Source: Rhodobacteraceae bacterium M385 (lineage in GTDB: Bacteria; Pseudomonadota; Alphaproteobacteria; Rhodobacterales; Rhodobacteraceae). From it: a DNA stretch of 64,000 nt. Below are positions 23,843-33,017 of the stretch, one piece after another. The stretch lies in assembly GCA_025141835.1 (NCBI GenBank), contig CP081102.1:1240001-1304000 (forward strand), written 5' to 3'. A program made the position numbers and the translations under genes. Numbering within the stretch: the stretch's first letter is position 1; every line of letters begins with the position of its first letter. The notes beneath the pieces are model-generated. The model made no database searches. It was not told where the DNA came from and saw nothing but the letters and a program-made list of their open reading frames with translations.

Positions 23843-24795
23843 TCGATCGGGTGGTGGCAGGCGACGGGGTACTTGCCGTCATGAGATGTCAGTTTCGGCA
23901 CCTCGATGGCGCAGATATCACTGGCAAACGGGCACCGCGCACGGAAGGCGCAACCTTTGGGCGGTTTCAGTGGATCGGGGAGTTCCGTCTCGTGCCCCTC
24001 GGGGGCAACAAGGTCCCGGCCCACGATGGGTGCGCTATCGGCCAGCAACTTGGTGTAGGGATGACGCGGGGCGCGGAATACGTCTTTAGCATCTCCAAGT
24101 TCTACCAAGGATCCAAAATACAGCACTGCGACCCGGTCAGAGACCGCCTCCACGACCGCCAAGTCGTGGCTGATGAACAGATAGGTCAGGCCAAACCATG
24201 TCTTGAGGTCGGCCAGCAGGTTAAGCACCTGCGCTTGCACAGTTACGTCCAGCGCGGAAACCGGCTCATCTAGTATAAGAATGCGCGCCTCGGCAGCCAA
24301 GGCACGGGCGATCCCGATGCGCTGTGCCTGTCCACCTGAGAATTCGTGCGGATAACGGTCGAGGAATTCCTCACGCAAGCTAACGGTCGCGAAAATCTCG
24401 GAGATGCGCGCATCACGTTCCATCTTGGTCATCCCATGCAAGAGCTTCAATGGCACTTCGATGATTTGACGGATGGTCTTGCGGGGGTTCAAGGAGCTGA
24501 TCGGGTCCTGGAAAACATACTGGATACGCTTGCCGAACAGCGCCGGGTAGGCGTTGTCGAGGGCGTTTCCCTCTATCTCGATGGTACCGGTCGTAGGTTG
24601 CAACGGCCCCACTAGCATCCGAGCGAGAGTGGACTTGCCGCAACCGGACTCGCCTACGATACCCAGTGTTTCACCGGGCTCCACATCCAGAGTGATCGGA
24701 TGGACGGCACGCACACCGGGTTTCTCTGGCCCGAACAAAGTGCGTGCGAGGGGAAAGGTTTTTGACAGATCGGACAGGCGCAGGGCAGGGGTCAT
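23839..24795 (-). CDS. Peptide/nickel-type ABC transporter ATP-binding protein (DppF-like)
   Basis: A 318-residue protein from the ATG at 24795, which overlaps the stop of the upstream ATPase fragment by four bases. It has Walker A GESGCGKSTLAR, the signature FSGGQAQRIGIARALA, Walker B ILILDEPVSALDV, and the C-terminal oligopeptide domain PLKPPKGCAFRARCPFAS with its Cys cluster. It is the second ATPase of a dipeptide-type importer whose other parts are missing here. Without a full partner it may be non-functional or rely on another locus. Confidence 0.85.
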   Translation of the reverse strand: MTPALRLSDLSKTFPLARTLFGPEKPGVRAVHPITLDVEPGETLGIVGESGCGKSTLARMLVGPLQPTTGTIEIEGNALDNAYPALFGKRIQYVFQDPISSLNPRKTIRQIIEVPLKLLHGMTKMERDARISEIFATVSLREEFLDRYPHEFSGGQAQRIGIARALAAEARILILDEPVSALDVTVQAQVLNLLADLKTWFGLTYLFISHDLAVVEAVSDRVAVLYFGSLVELGDAKDVFRAPRHPYTKLLADSAPIVGRDLVAPEGHETELPDPLKPPKGCAFRARCPFASDICAIEVPKLTSHDGKYPVACHHPID

Positions 24796-25132
24796 CCGGC
24801 GGCCTCCTCTTGGGCGACGGGATGCAGGCATCTGACAGCGCGCTTGCGATTTGTTCGCAGTGTCAGTTCGCCTTTGCGACAATCGGACTGCACGCGATCA
24901 CAGCGGTCCGCGAATGAGCAGCCGGGGGGGAGGGCATCGACGGGAGGCGGCAGACCAGGAATGGCCTCCAGTCGTCGCCGTCCGCCGCCCAATTCTGGCA
25001 CGCAGGCCATCAGCCGCGCAGTGTAGGGGTGGTGCGGCGTGTCGAGGATAGCGCGTGTCGGGCCCTGTTCCACAATCCGGCCTGCTTACATCACTGCCAC
25101 GCGGTCACACAGCTGGGCAAGAGATCGTGGCC
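24792..25132 (-). pseudogene. Peptide ABC transporter ATP-binding protein (DppD-like), 5'-truncated
   Basis: Only the C-terminal part survives: AGRIVEQGPTRAILDTPHHPYTARLMACVPEL, then LPPGCSFADRCD. Just upstream the frame reads SLAQLCDRVAVM followed by TAA where the family has Tyr (VAVMYAG). A further scrap with His-Asp-Leu (the H-loop) is fused after a deletion. Walker A, the signature and Walker B are gone. The break lies next to an IS end and an integrase fragment, so the importer was cut by a mobile element. Confidence 0.78.
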
Positions 25133-25237
25133 TTTCTGAACTGCGCGTCCAGACACGCGCCAAACTGTCGCCGGAAACTGGTAGAGCGACAGGCATACTG
25201 AGAAATGCGCAACGGATGCGCAATGGTGAATCAGATC

Positions 25238-25254
25238 GGCTTTGTTGCACAAAT
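25238..25254. mobile_element. IS5-family-like terminal repeat fragment
   Basis: GGCTTTGTTGCACAAAT is typical of the outer inverted repeat of IS5/IS903-related elements. No transposase remains beside it. It lies exactly between the truncated ABC gene and the integrase fragment. Confidence 0.45.
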
Positions 25255-25286
25255 GGGCTGGTGGATGTTTTCAGAGGAAGTCGAAG

Positions 25287-25511
25287 ATGAAACACCCGGA
25301 CGCAGCAAATTACGTCACACACGGTCTGCGCAAGAACGCGACAATCGAACTTTACCAGGCAGGATGCGACGACGAGATGGTGAAGGCTGTGACGGGGCAC
25401 TCTGGGTTGGAGATGCTACAAAAGTATGGAGGAACGATCCGTCAGCGAGAGCTGGCGGCACGCGCCCAAGACGCACGCAATCGTTTCGAACAGAACAGGA
25501 AGGAAACATGA
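25287..25511 (+). pseudogene. Tyrosine recombinase (phage-type integrase) C-terminal fragment
   Basis: The C-terminal catalytic part THGLRKNATIELYQAGCDDEMVKAVTGHSGLEMLQKYGG holds the His-x-x-Arg, the second His (GHS) and the Tyr of the family, followed by a basic tail. The N-terminal and core-binding domains are missing. It ends 70 bases from tRNA-Cys and reads toward it, as expected for an integrase at a tRNA attachment site. It is the relic of a departed or decayed integrative element. Confidence 0.7.
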
Positions 25512-25580
25512 ATGTTTCAACACCTGTTTCAAAAACCTGAAGTTTGGAGGGGATGAAATGACGCAAGTCATTGATTTGCT

Positions 25581-25654
25581 TGGAGGCGAGTACCGGAATC
25601 GAACCGGTGTACACGGATTTGCAATCCGCTGCGTAACCACTCCGCCAACTCGCC
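25581..25654 (-). tRNA. tRNA-Cys (GCA)
   Basis: A 74-nt cloverleaf with perfect acceptor GGCGAGT/ACTCGCC, anticodon loop TTGCAAA (anticodon GCA), T arm CCGGTTCGATTCCGG and an encoded CCA. All arms pair well, unlike the two degenerate tRNAs at 8 kb. The integrase fragment beside its 3' end suggests use as an attachment site. Confidence 0.95.
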
Positions 25655-25819
25655 CGAAGCGGTGTCTGACTATTGGCTCCGCTGCGGGGCGTCAAGCGGT
25701 TCCGGAACGGTTTGCGATATGGTCCGCGTCAGTTTGGCACCAAGGGGCAATGGGTCGTTGCGCGGGGGACGGCGATATGCGACACCAAAATCGAGAAACT
25801 AGACGGAATGGTTCAGTTT

Positions 25820-26473
25820 ATGGCCGACTTTACACAGCGCCGTGTCACGATGGTTGATACGCAAGTGCGCCCCTCCGATGTAACCAATTTCCCTGTCCTC
25901 GATGCGATGCTCAGCGTCCCGAGAGAGGCATATACACCCGACGCTTCCCGCGATGTCGCCTATGCCGATGGGCCGATCCCCTTGGGCGGTGGCCGTCAGC
26001 TCTTGGACCCGCGCGCGACGGCGAAACTTTTGCAAGCGTTGGAGCCAAAGCCAACCGATCTTGTGCTCGAAGTTGGGGCCTCCACTGGCTACACAACCGC
26101 GCTTCTGGCCCATATGGCCGAGGCTGTCGTTGCGGTTGAGGAAGACGAAGATCTGGTGCGCGACGCGCAGGCCGCCCTCAGCGAGCAGGGCGTTGATAAT
26201 GCCGCGCTCAGCCAAGGTGCCTTGGTGGACGGCAACGCCAAACATGCGCCCTATGATGCCATCGCGATCATGGGCGGCGTGGAAGAAATTCCCGCGGCCC
26301 TTCTTGAACAGTTGAAAGAGGGTGGACATATCGCTGCCATCTTCATGGATGGCGCGTTGGGAGAGGCTCGTATCGGGGTCAAATCTGGCGGGCGGATGTC
26401 CTGGCGGATGGTGTTCAACGCAACGGCGCCGGTTTTGCCGGGGTTTGCACGGGCGCATAGCTTCGCATTTTAA
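25820..26473 (+). CDS. Protein-L-isoaspartate O-methyltransferase family protein
   Basis: A 217-residue protein starting MADFTQRRVTMVDTQVRPSDVT; other in-frame starts upstream (25808, 25673) are less likely. The SAM loop is DLVLEVGASTGYTTALLAHM, preceded by LGGGRQLLDPRATAKLLQAL in the PCMT fold. Rhodobacterales members at this locus have diverged from true PCMT and their substrate is unsettled. It is the first gene of a pcm-tolC-PopZ-like block conserved in alphaproteobacteria. Confidence 0.8.
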   Translation: MADFTQRRVTMVDTQVRPSDVTNFPVLDAMLSVPREAYTPDASRDVAYADGPIPLGGGRQLLDPRATAKLLQALEPKPTDLVLEVGASTGYTTALLAHMAEAVVAVEEDEDLVRDAQAALSEQGVDNAALSQGALVDGNAKHAPYDAIAIMGGVEEIPAALLEQLKEGGHIAAIFMDGALGEARIGVKSGGRMSWRMVFNATAPVLPGFARAHSFAF

Positions 26474-26524
26474 CGGATCGGGCCCGGGTCCGGCGTAAGA
26501 CAGACGTAGATAAGGACTTCCTGG

Positions 26525-27913
26525 ATGGCACTTCGGTTTTTTGGTCGCGCACGGGGCGTGATGTTGGCCACAACCCTCGCGGCGATCGCCGCGCTTCCCG
26601 TTCAGGCCGATAGCTTACGGCAGGTCATGGTGGATGCTTATCGCAATTCCAACCTGCTCGAGCAGAACCGCTATCTCCTGCGCATCCAGGACGAAGGCGT
26701 GGCCCAAGCGGTTGCGCAGTTGCGCCCGGTTCTCAGCTTCGTGGCCTCCATGGAGCGCGACTTGGTCAACAACACCTCTACGGCCTCGGCGTCGTTGGTG
26801 GCGGAATACTTGATCTACGATGGCGGGGCGCGTCGGTTCGCGTTGGAGGCGGCGGAAGAGACCGTTCTGGCCGCCCGTCAGCAGCTTGTCGCGCTGGAGC
26901 AGCAAGTGCTCTTTGATGCCGTCACCGCCTATATGAATGTCTGGCGCGATATGCAGATCGTTGGTGTGCGCGAACGCAACGTGCGCGTCATCACGCAACA
27001 GCTTCGCGCCGCCCGTGATCGCTTTGAAGTGGGCGAAGACACCCGCACCGATGTCGCCCAGGCCGAGGCGCAATTGGCCACGGCCCGGTCGCAACTGGCC
27101 GCAGCCCAAGGCGCGCTAGAGATCAGCCGCGAACTGTTTAACCTTGCCGTGGGCCGCTATCCCAATGGGCTCAACAATCCCGGTTCGATCCCCAATGTGC
27201 CCCGCACAGAAGCCGCCGCGCAGGCTTTGGCGCGGCAGGAACATCCGTCGATTCAGGCGTTGCAGCACGAAGTTACCGCCGCCGAATTGGGCATTGAACA
27301 GGCCCGTGCCGGCCTGCGTCCGCAACTCAGCCTTGATGGCCGGGCGACGGAAGTGTTTGAAAATACCGCCAATCCAACCGCTGAAGGGGGCGCCGCCTCC
27401 ATCGGTCTGACGCTGACCCAGCCGATCTATCGCGGCGGGCAGTTGATGTCGTTGGAGCGTCAATCGCGCGCACAGGCCGCTGCGGTGCGCTTTTCCCTGA
27501 ATCAGCAGGTGCGCGTAAACCTGCAAGGGGTGGGCAACGCCTGGGCGTTGATGAACATTGCATCGGCGCAAATTCAGGCGGCAGATCAAGGGATTGAAGC
27601 GGCCGAGCTGGCTTTTGCTGGGGTGCAGGAAGAGGCGTCCCTTGGCGCTCGGACCACTCTGGATGTGCTCGACGCTGAACAAGACGTGCTCGACGCCCGC
27701 ATCAGCCGGATCGAGGCGCAGGCAGACCTGTACCAATACAGCTATCAATTGCTGTCGGCCGCGGGCCTTCTGACGGTGGAGGCGCTGAACCTCAACGTGC
27801 CGGAATATGACCCCGCCGCTTATGCCAACATGTTCTCGGGCGCGCCGTCGCGGGTGAACAGCCCTCAGGGCGAGCAGCTTGATTCTATGCTAGAGCGTGT
27901 CGGCCGCGACTAA
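26525..27913 (+). CDS. tolC: TolC family outer-membrane efflux protein
   Basis: A 462-residue protein with a signal peptide (MLATTLAAIAALPVQA), long alpha-helical hairpins with Ala/Gln heptads (RQQLVALEQQVLFDAVTAYMNVWRD, DRFEVGEDTRTDVAQAEAQLA) and the repeated second half (EEASLGARTTLDVLDAEQDVLDA). These are the two structural repeats of TolC. It forms the trimeric outer-membrane tunnel for type I secretion and RND efflux. It lies 51 bases after pcm. Confidence 0.9.
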   Translation: MALRFFGRARGVMLATTLAAIAALPVQADSLRQVMVDAYRNSNLLEQNRYLLRIQDEGVAQAVAQLRPVLSFVASMERDLVNNTSTASASLVAEYLIYDGGARRFALEAAEETVLAARQQLVALEQQVLFDAVTAYMNVWRDMQIVGVRERNVRVITQQLRAARDRFEVGEDTRTDVAQAEAQLATARSQLAAAQGALEISRELFNLAVGRYPNGLNNPGSIPNVPRTEAAAQALARQEHPSIQALQHEVTAAELGIEQARAGLRPQLSLDGRATEVFENTANPTAEGGAASIGLTLTQPIYRGGQLMSLERQSRAQAAAVRFSLNQQVRVNLQGVGNAWALMNIASAQIQAADQGIEAAELAFAGVQEEASLGARTTLDVLDAEQDVLDARISRIEAQADLYQYSYQLLSAAGLLTVEALNLNVPEYDPAAYANMFSGAPSRVNSPQGEQLDSMLERVGRD

Positions 27914-28118
27914 ACCCTTGCCCTATGGCGTATCGCGCCGGGGGCAGATCGCAATATCTGGGCTTTGAGTTGAATCCTTCAGGGATCGTTCACAGGAATT
28001 GTTGTGTGAAATGCCGCTTTTAGGTATCCTACCCTTGAACTGATTATCAGAACGGCCTGCCAATGGCCGCTATTGAGGGGCCATGGCGCGGTTGCGCCCG
28101 CCTTTGAGGAGAGCATGA

Positions 28119-29381
28119 ATGTCCGATCCCGCGAAAACGCCGGAAGAGATCGAAGATGTTTTGGCATCTGTCCGTAGGCTTGTGTCCGACCATTCGCCCG
28201 CGCGGGAAGAGCGTGCAAAATCTGCCGATCCAGCCCCTGAGGTGGCCGCAGAACCGGCGCAGCCTGACGCGTTGGTTCTGACCCCGTCGTTCCGTGTGAC
28301 TGACCCCGAAGACCCTTGGGTGCCCGTCGAAGCGCCGGAGAAAACGATGGCGGCAGAAGACCTTATCGCCGAGATCGTGACCTCTGCCGAGGAATCGGAA
28401 GAAGTATCCCCTGCGCCAGAAGATGCGTCAGAAAATACCTCAGAGCCTGACGGCGCTGAATGGCAGCCCGATGATCGCCTTGCCAGCTTCGCCTCTGTCG
28501 GGGCGGTGGAAGATGACCGCCCGCTCCCGGAACCCTGGGTGAGTGAGCCAAATGAACAAACCTCTGCCGAGGAAGACATCGCGGACCTGATCCGACTTGA
28601 TGGCTCTGAGGCGACCAACGCAGATTTCGAATCCGAGACGGGCGATGACAATTGGCCCGAGGGCGGGGCGGAAGCAGCACTTCTGACGCTTGTTGCCCGC
28701 CGTGAGCCTGCATCGGAGGAGGCTGACGCTCAAGAAGAAGGGGCGGCAGAAGAAGCAGCCGCAACTCCGGTTGAGCTGGTTGAAGGCACGCCGGAACCCG
28801 ATGCGGCAGGCGACGGCACGTCCGAAAGCGATCAGGCGGAAGAGGCGACCGATGACAGCCCTGCGTGGGAAGCGGACAGCGATGAAGAGGACAACACAGC
28901 CTCTGATGACCCCGCCGAAGATGACGTAGAAGAAGCGCAGCGAACCTCGGAACACGTCGAAGCGACTGACGATGCGCCCTCCGAAGACCATGTTGAGGAA
29001 GAGCACGCCGAGGACGACAACGTTGCCGGCTCCAAGGCTGCTGATTCCAGACCCTTCACGCCGTTCATTCCAACTCCTGTCGCCGCCGAAATTGCCGACA
29101 CCCTGGAAGCCGACCGCACCGACGAAGATGCCGCCAGCGAAGATACCTCCGCCGAGGCCGTCACCGAGGACGACATCGACGATTTCGGTGATGCGGAATC
29201 CCCCTTTGCCTTCCCGGAAGCCGATGAAGGCATCCTTGACGAAGACACCCTGCGCGAGATCATCGTCGAGGTCGTGCGCGAGGAGCTTCAGGGGGTCTTG
29301 GGCCAACGCATCACGCGCAATGTGCGCAAAATGGTGCGGCGTGAAATCCGTCTGGCTTTGGCGGCGGAAGGACTCGAATAA
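28119..29381 (+). CDS. PopZ-like acidic polar-organising protein (DUF2497-type architecture)
   Basis: A 420-residue, strongly acidic protein. A short N-terminal helix (residues 9-25, EEIEDVLASVRRLVSDH) matches the EEILASIRRIISED element of PopZ. About 340 residues of Glu/Asp/Ala/Pro-rich disordered sequence follow, then a C-terminal helical domain (about 374-420, LREIIVEVVREELQGVLGQRITRNVRKMVRREI), as in PopZ/DUF2497. The position directly after tolC is where popZ lies in many alphaproteobacteria (normally followed by valS; here rhomboid). It is longer than Caulobacter PopZ (about 177 aa). The homology is inferred, not searched. Confidence 0.6.
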   Translation: MSDPAKTPEEIEDVLASVRRLVSDHSPAREERAKSADPAPEVAAEPAQPDALVLTPSFRVTDPEDPWVPVEAPEKTMAAEDLIAEIVTSAEESEEVSPAPEDASENTSEPDGAEWQPDDRLASFASVGAVEDDRPLPEPWVSEPNEQTSAEEDIADLIRLDGSEATNADFESETGDDNWPEGGAEAALLTLVARREPASEEADAQEEGAAEEAAATPVELVEGTPEPDAAGDGTSESDQAEEATDDSPAWEADSDEEDNTASDDPAEDDVEEAQRTSEHVEATDDAPSEDHVEEEHAEDDNVAGSKAADSRPFTPFIPTPVAAEIADTLEADRTDEDAASEDTSAEAVTEDDIDDFGDAESPFAFPEADEGILDEDTLREIIVEVVREELQGVLGQRITRNVRKMVRREIRLALAAEGLE

Positions 29382-29471
29382 CGCTGTGATTTCTGCGGCC
29401 TAGCCCAGTCCTAGGGCGGGCCGTTGACCACGGCGCTTGACCTTCGCGTCCTGACGCCCAACCTGTCATCC

Positions 29472-30326
29472 ATGTTTCCGATCCGTGACCATAACCCTTC
29501 CGAGCGGACGCCCTATGTCACATGGGCGTTGATGGCGGTGAATGTCGTTGTGTTCCTGCTCTATTATCCGGCCATCGGCGGGGACGAGGCGCAATTGCTG
29601 CGCTTCTACACCACGTGGGGGCTGGTGCCCCGCGACGTGCTGCAAGGGGGCACGTCACAGACAATCCTCACATCGATGTTCCTCCATGGGGGCTGGATGC
29701 ACTTGCTGGGTAACATGCTGTTTTTGTGGATATTTGGCGACAACCTGGAAGACATGATGGGCCGCGTCGGCTTTTTGCTGTTCTACCTCGCCAGTGGGGC
29801 GGCAGCCGCGGCGGGGCAAATCCTTGCGGACACTGGATCTTCCGTGCCGATGGTGGGGGCGTCGGGGGCGATTGCGGGCGTAATGGGGGGCTATTTGCTG
29901 ATGTTCCCCCGGGCGCGGATCGACGTTCTAGTGATCCTCGTGGTGTTTGTGAAAGTCTTCACGATCCCGGCTTGGTTGATGTTGGGCCTGTGGTTTGCCC
30001 TGCAATTGGTCAGCGGGTTGTCGATGGATCTGGTGGGCGGCGGCGTGGCCTATTGGGCCCATGCGGGGGGCTTTGTGGCGGGTGTGGTCTTGGCGCTTCC
30101 GTTGTTCCTGCGCCGGGGCGCGGCGGGATACTGGGCCACGTCGTCGGGCAAGCCGCCCCATGACGAAATGGAATATCGTGTCGTCAAACGTGCCCGCTCT
30201 CCGATCCCGATCGTGCGCCGCTCTCGCAGCCCGCAGGGCATGGATCGGCCCCTTGCGGACCTTGCCCGGGTGCCTCGCGCGGGCACGCGTCGTGCGCCGC
30301 GGGGGCCTTGGTCCGGGAAACGGTAG
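29472..30326 (+). CDS. Rhomboid family intramembrane serine protease
   Basis: A 284-residue protein from ATG 29472, with at least six membrane segments. Catalytic features are HGGWMHLLGNMLFLWIFGDNLED (the oxyanion His/Asn strand), the Ser in VGASGAIAGVMGGY and the His in AYWAHAGGFVAGV. The C-terminal tail is basic and Arg-rich. It cleaves membrane-protein segments within the bilayer; its substrates here are unknown. It is followed by the convergent efp gene with a 5-base gap. Confidence 0.9.
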   Translation: MFPIRDHNPSERTPYVTWALMAVNVVVFLLYYPAIGGDEAQLLRFYTTWGLVPRDVLQGGTSQTILTSMFLHGGWMHLLGNMLFLWIFGDNLEDMMGRVGFLLFYLASGAAAAAGQILADTGSSVPMVGASGAIAGVMGGYLLMFPRARIDVLVILVVFVKVFTIPAWLMLGLWFALQLVSGLSMDLVGGGVAYWAHAGGFVAGVVLALPLFLRRGAAGYWATSSGKPPHDEMEYRVVKRARSPIPIVRRSRSPQGMDRPLADLARVPRAGTRRAPRGPWSGKR

Positions 30327-30331
30327 CGGCC

Positions 30332-30895
30332 TTAGGCGCGCTCGGAATATTCCATCGTTTCGGTGTTCACCACGATCTCTTCGTCCTGACCCACGAAAGG
30401 CGGCACCATCACTTTGACGCCGTTTTCCAGGATCGCGGGCTTGAACGAGTTCGCCGCCGTCTGACCTTTTACTACCGGCTCAGTCTCTGCGATCTTGCAG
30501 ACCACTTTTTGCGGGAGCGAGGCGTTCAGCGCCTCTTCCTCGTGGAATTCGACCACGATGGTCATGCCGTCTTGCAAGAAGGGGCGGCGTTCGCCCAACA
30601 ACTCGGCCGGCAATTCGATCTGTTCGTAGGTTTCGGCGTCCATAAACACCAGCATTCCGTCGGATTCGTAAAGGAATTGCTGATCTTTCTGTTCGAGTCG
30701 AACCCGCTCTACTTTGTCCGCGGACCTAAACCGTTCGTTCAGCTTTGAGCCGTTACGAAGATTGCGCAACTCGACCTGAGCAAAAGCGCCGCCTTTGCCG
30801 GGTTTTACATGATCCACCTTCACGGCGGCCCACAAACCGCCATTATGTTCAAGTACATTGCTTGGGCGAATCTCGTTTCCGTTAATTTTCGGCAT
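30332..30895 (-). CDS. efp: Elongation factor P
   Basis: A 187-residue three-domain protein with the N-terminal KOW-like barrel and the conserved modification loop HVKPGKGGAFAQVELRN, followed by two OB domains ending ETMEYSERA. EF-P relieves ribosome stalling at polyproline. The Lys in PGKGG is the position modified (or left bare) by EpmA or other systems; no modification gene is in the window. Confidence 0.95.
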   Translation of the reverse strand: MPKINGNEIRPSNVLEHNGGLWAAVKVDHVKPGKGGAFAQVELRNLRNGSKLNERFRSADKVERVRLEQKDQQFLYESDGMLVFMDAETYEQIELPAELLGERRPFLQDGMTIVVEFHEEEALNASLPQKVVCKIAETEPVVKGQTAANSFKPAILENGVKVMVPPFVGQDEEIVVNTETMEYSERA

Positions 30896-31108
30896 GTGTC
30901 AAAACCTTGGCAAAACCTTGAGAAATTGTTGACGCAACCTATATCTGGGCTCTGAGAGGGTGTCCATACACCGGAAACTGTGCGCGAGAACGGCGAGCCA
31001 TGCAGGGGGTGCATACCACATATGTGATATTTGCATCCCTAAACAGCACAGAATCTGGGCATAACAAGCGGCACGCCAAAAATGCAAGAGCAATAAAAAG
31101 GAAGCGAA

Positions 31109-31420
31109 ATGCGCGATTTCGTTGACGGAACCGCTTTCAACTTTGAACAAGGCACACGGGCGCGAAAACTTTTCGCCGCGGTTGTTTTGGCAGCGTTGGA
31201 TGATGCGATAGCCGATGACAAGAAATACGGGAATGGTCCAGAGCAAATCGCTCGTTGGGCGCGTTCGCGCGATGGACGGGAAGTCCTGTCCTGCGCGGGT
31301 ATTGACCCGAATGAAAGAGTTGTGAACGGCCTCATGGCCTTCGTAGCAAACGGGGTTCGGACTTCTGTGGCACTGAGCCGTGAAGAAAGCGAACGCCGCA
31401 ATCAGGCCGAAGCTGCCTGA
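31109..31420 (+). CDS. Conserved small hypothetical protein (probably DUF6280)
   Basis: A 103-residue protein, MRDFVDGTAFNFEQGTRARK, followed by an alpha-helical LAALDDAIADDKKYGNGPEQIARWARSRDGREVLSCAGID segment and an Arg/Glu-rich C-terminal helix. It has a good AAAAGGAAG ribosome site and a strong terminator, so it is a real monocistronic gene. I recall it as a strongly conserved Rhodobacteraceae protein of unknown function (DUF6280). The single Cys and helical make-up suggest a small regulator, but this is a guess. Confidence 0.75.
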   Translation: MRDFVDGTAFNFEQGTRARKLFAAVVLAALDDAIADDKKYGNGPEQIARWARSRDGREVLSCAGIDPNERVVNGLMAFVANGVRTSVALSREESERRNQAEAA

Positions 31421-31451
31421 TCCAGACGTTACTAAGCTGCCACTTCGAAAG

Positions 31452-31477
31452 CGCGCCCCTCTGCAGGGCGCGTTTTT
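31452..31477 (+). terminator. Rho-independent terminator of the small conserved gene
   Basis: CGCGCCC-CTCTGCA-GGGCGCG followed by TTTTT, 31 bases after the stop codon. Confidence 0.9.
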
Positions 31478-31571
31478 CGTTTCTGGGTCTTGGCGCTGCA
31501 TTTCCTCTGGGCCTCATCTTGCAATTCCGCACCAAGTCGCCTTGATGTGAGGAAACTTGAGGGGACGCGAC

Positions 31572-32963
31572 ATGGATAAAGCAGACATCGGATTGATCGG
31601 GCTAGGGACGATGGGCTCGGCGCTGGCGCTTAACATTGCCGAGAAGGGCTTTAAGGTCGCGGTTTGGAACCGCACCGCCGCCACCACGCAGGCTTTCGTG
31701 AAAGAGGCCGGAGACTTAGCTGCCAATGTCGTCGCCACTGATACGCTAGAGGAGCTGACCACCGCGCTGATAGGCCCGCGCGCCATCATCCTGATGGTGC
31801 CCGCCGGGGCGCCCGTGGATCAACAGATTGCGGCGCTGGACCCGTTCCTTGACCCCGACGACATGGTGATCGACGCGGGCAACGCGAATTTCCGGGACAC
31901 GATCCGCCGGATGGAGGATCTTACGCGGCCGTTTCTGGGCATCGGTGTCTCTGGCGGGGAAGAGGGCGCGCGCCACGGCCCTGCGATCATGGGCGGCGGC
32001 GATCCGGCCCATTGGGCGCGGGTGGAACCGATCCTGACTGCCATCGCTGCGAAGTTTGAAGACACGCCCTGCGCTAATCTGATGGGCGAAAACGGGGCCG
32101 GGCATTTCGTGAAGGCGGTCCACAACGGGATCGAATATGCGGACATGCAGCTGATCGCCGAGGTCTACGGGTTGATGCGCGACGGTCTGTCGATGGATGC
32201 GGCTGCCACGGGCGAGATTTTTGCCGATTGGAACAAGGGGCGACTGAGCTCTTACTTGATCGAGACCTCTGCCGCCGTCGCCCGTGCCCATGACGCGGCG
32301 ACAGACGCGCCGCTTTTGGACGTGATCGTCGATGCGGCGGGCCAGAAAGGCACCGGGCGCTGGACCGCGATCGAGGCGCAACATCTGGGCACGCCGATCC
32401 CGGTGATCGAGGCCGCCGTCGCCGCCCGCAACATGTCCGCGCAGCGCGGGTTGCGGTCAGATTTGGCCGAGACCTTCGGCGGCGTTAACGAAATTGATAT
32501 ACCAATTGATATACTCGAAGCGGCGCTGACCTGCGGAAAAGTCCTCTGTTACACGCAGGGCTTCGACATGCTTCGCGCCGCCGCTAGCGCGTTTCACTGG
32601 TCCCTGAAGCCCGAGGTGATCGCCCGCAATTGGCGGGCAGGCTGTATCATCCGCTCTGCCATGTTGGATGACATGGCCGAAGCCTTCGAGACGGCCCCCG
32701 ATGGCACCCTCATGGCTGCGCCCTATTTCGCTGATATCCTTGCAGAAACCATCGGTGCACTGCGCGAAACTGTGATCGCGGCCAACGGTGCCGGGCTCCC
32801 CGTGCCTGCCATGTCCGCGGCCTTGGCCTACTTCGACACCATGCGGCAGGCGCGCGGTACGGCGAATATGATCCAAGGCCAGCGCGACCATTTTGGTCTG
32901 CACGGGTTCGAGCGTCTGGATAGTGGTGCCAAGGATCAGCATGGTCCCTGGGCTGGTGTATGA
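31572..32963 (+). CDS. gnd: NADP-dependent 6-phosphogluconate dehydrogenase, decarboxylating
   Basis: A 463-residue protein from ATG 31572: Rossmann motif IGLIGLGTMGSALALNIAEKGF with Asn-Arg-Thr for NADP, GVSGGEEGARHGP, the catalytic Lys in GAGHFVKAVHNGIEYADMQ, and GTGRWTAI. The length matches the 470-residue family. It converts 6-phosphogluconate to ribulose 5-phosphate in the oxidative pentose phosphate path. It converges on the sugar-kinase gene. Confidence 0.93.
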   Translation: MDKADIGLIGLGTMGSALALNIAEKGFKVAVWNRTAATTQAFVKEAGDLAANVVATDTLEELTTALIGPRAIILMVPAGAPVDQQIAALDPFLDPDDMVIDAGNANFRDTIRRMEDLTRPFLGIGVSGGEEGARHGPAIMGGGDPAHWARVEPILTAIAAKFEDTPCANLMGENGAGHFVKAVHNGIEYADMQLIAEVYGLMRDGLSMDAAATGEIFADWNKGRLSSYLIETSAAVARAHDAATDAPLLDVIVDAAGQKGTGRWTAIEAQHLGTPIPVIEAAVAARNMSAQRGLRSDLAETFGGVNEIDIPIDILEAALTCGKVLCYTQGFDMLRAAASAFHWSLKPEVIARNWRAGCIIRSAMLDDMAEAFETAPDGTLMAAPYFADILAETIGALRETVIAANGAGLPVPAMSAALAYFDTMRQARGTANMIQGQRDHFGLHGFERLDSGAKDQHGPWAGV

Positions 32964-33017
32964 GCTTCGCCTTGTAGGTCGTTGAAATAAAATGGGAATT
33001 GGTGGGCTTATGTCCCG

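Noticed and set aside
28440..29306. 288-codon hydrophobic-looking frame opposite the PopZ-like gene
   Set aside because: Complement of Glu/Asp-rich codons gives Phe/Leu/Val-rich nonsense that only looks like a membrane protein.
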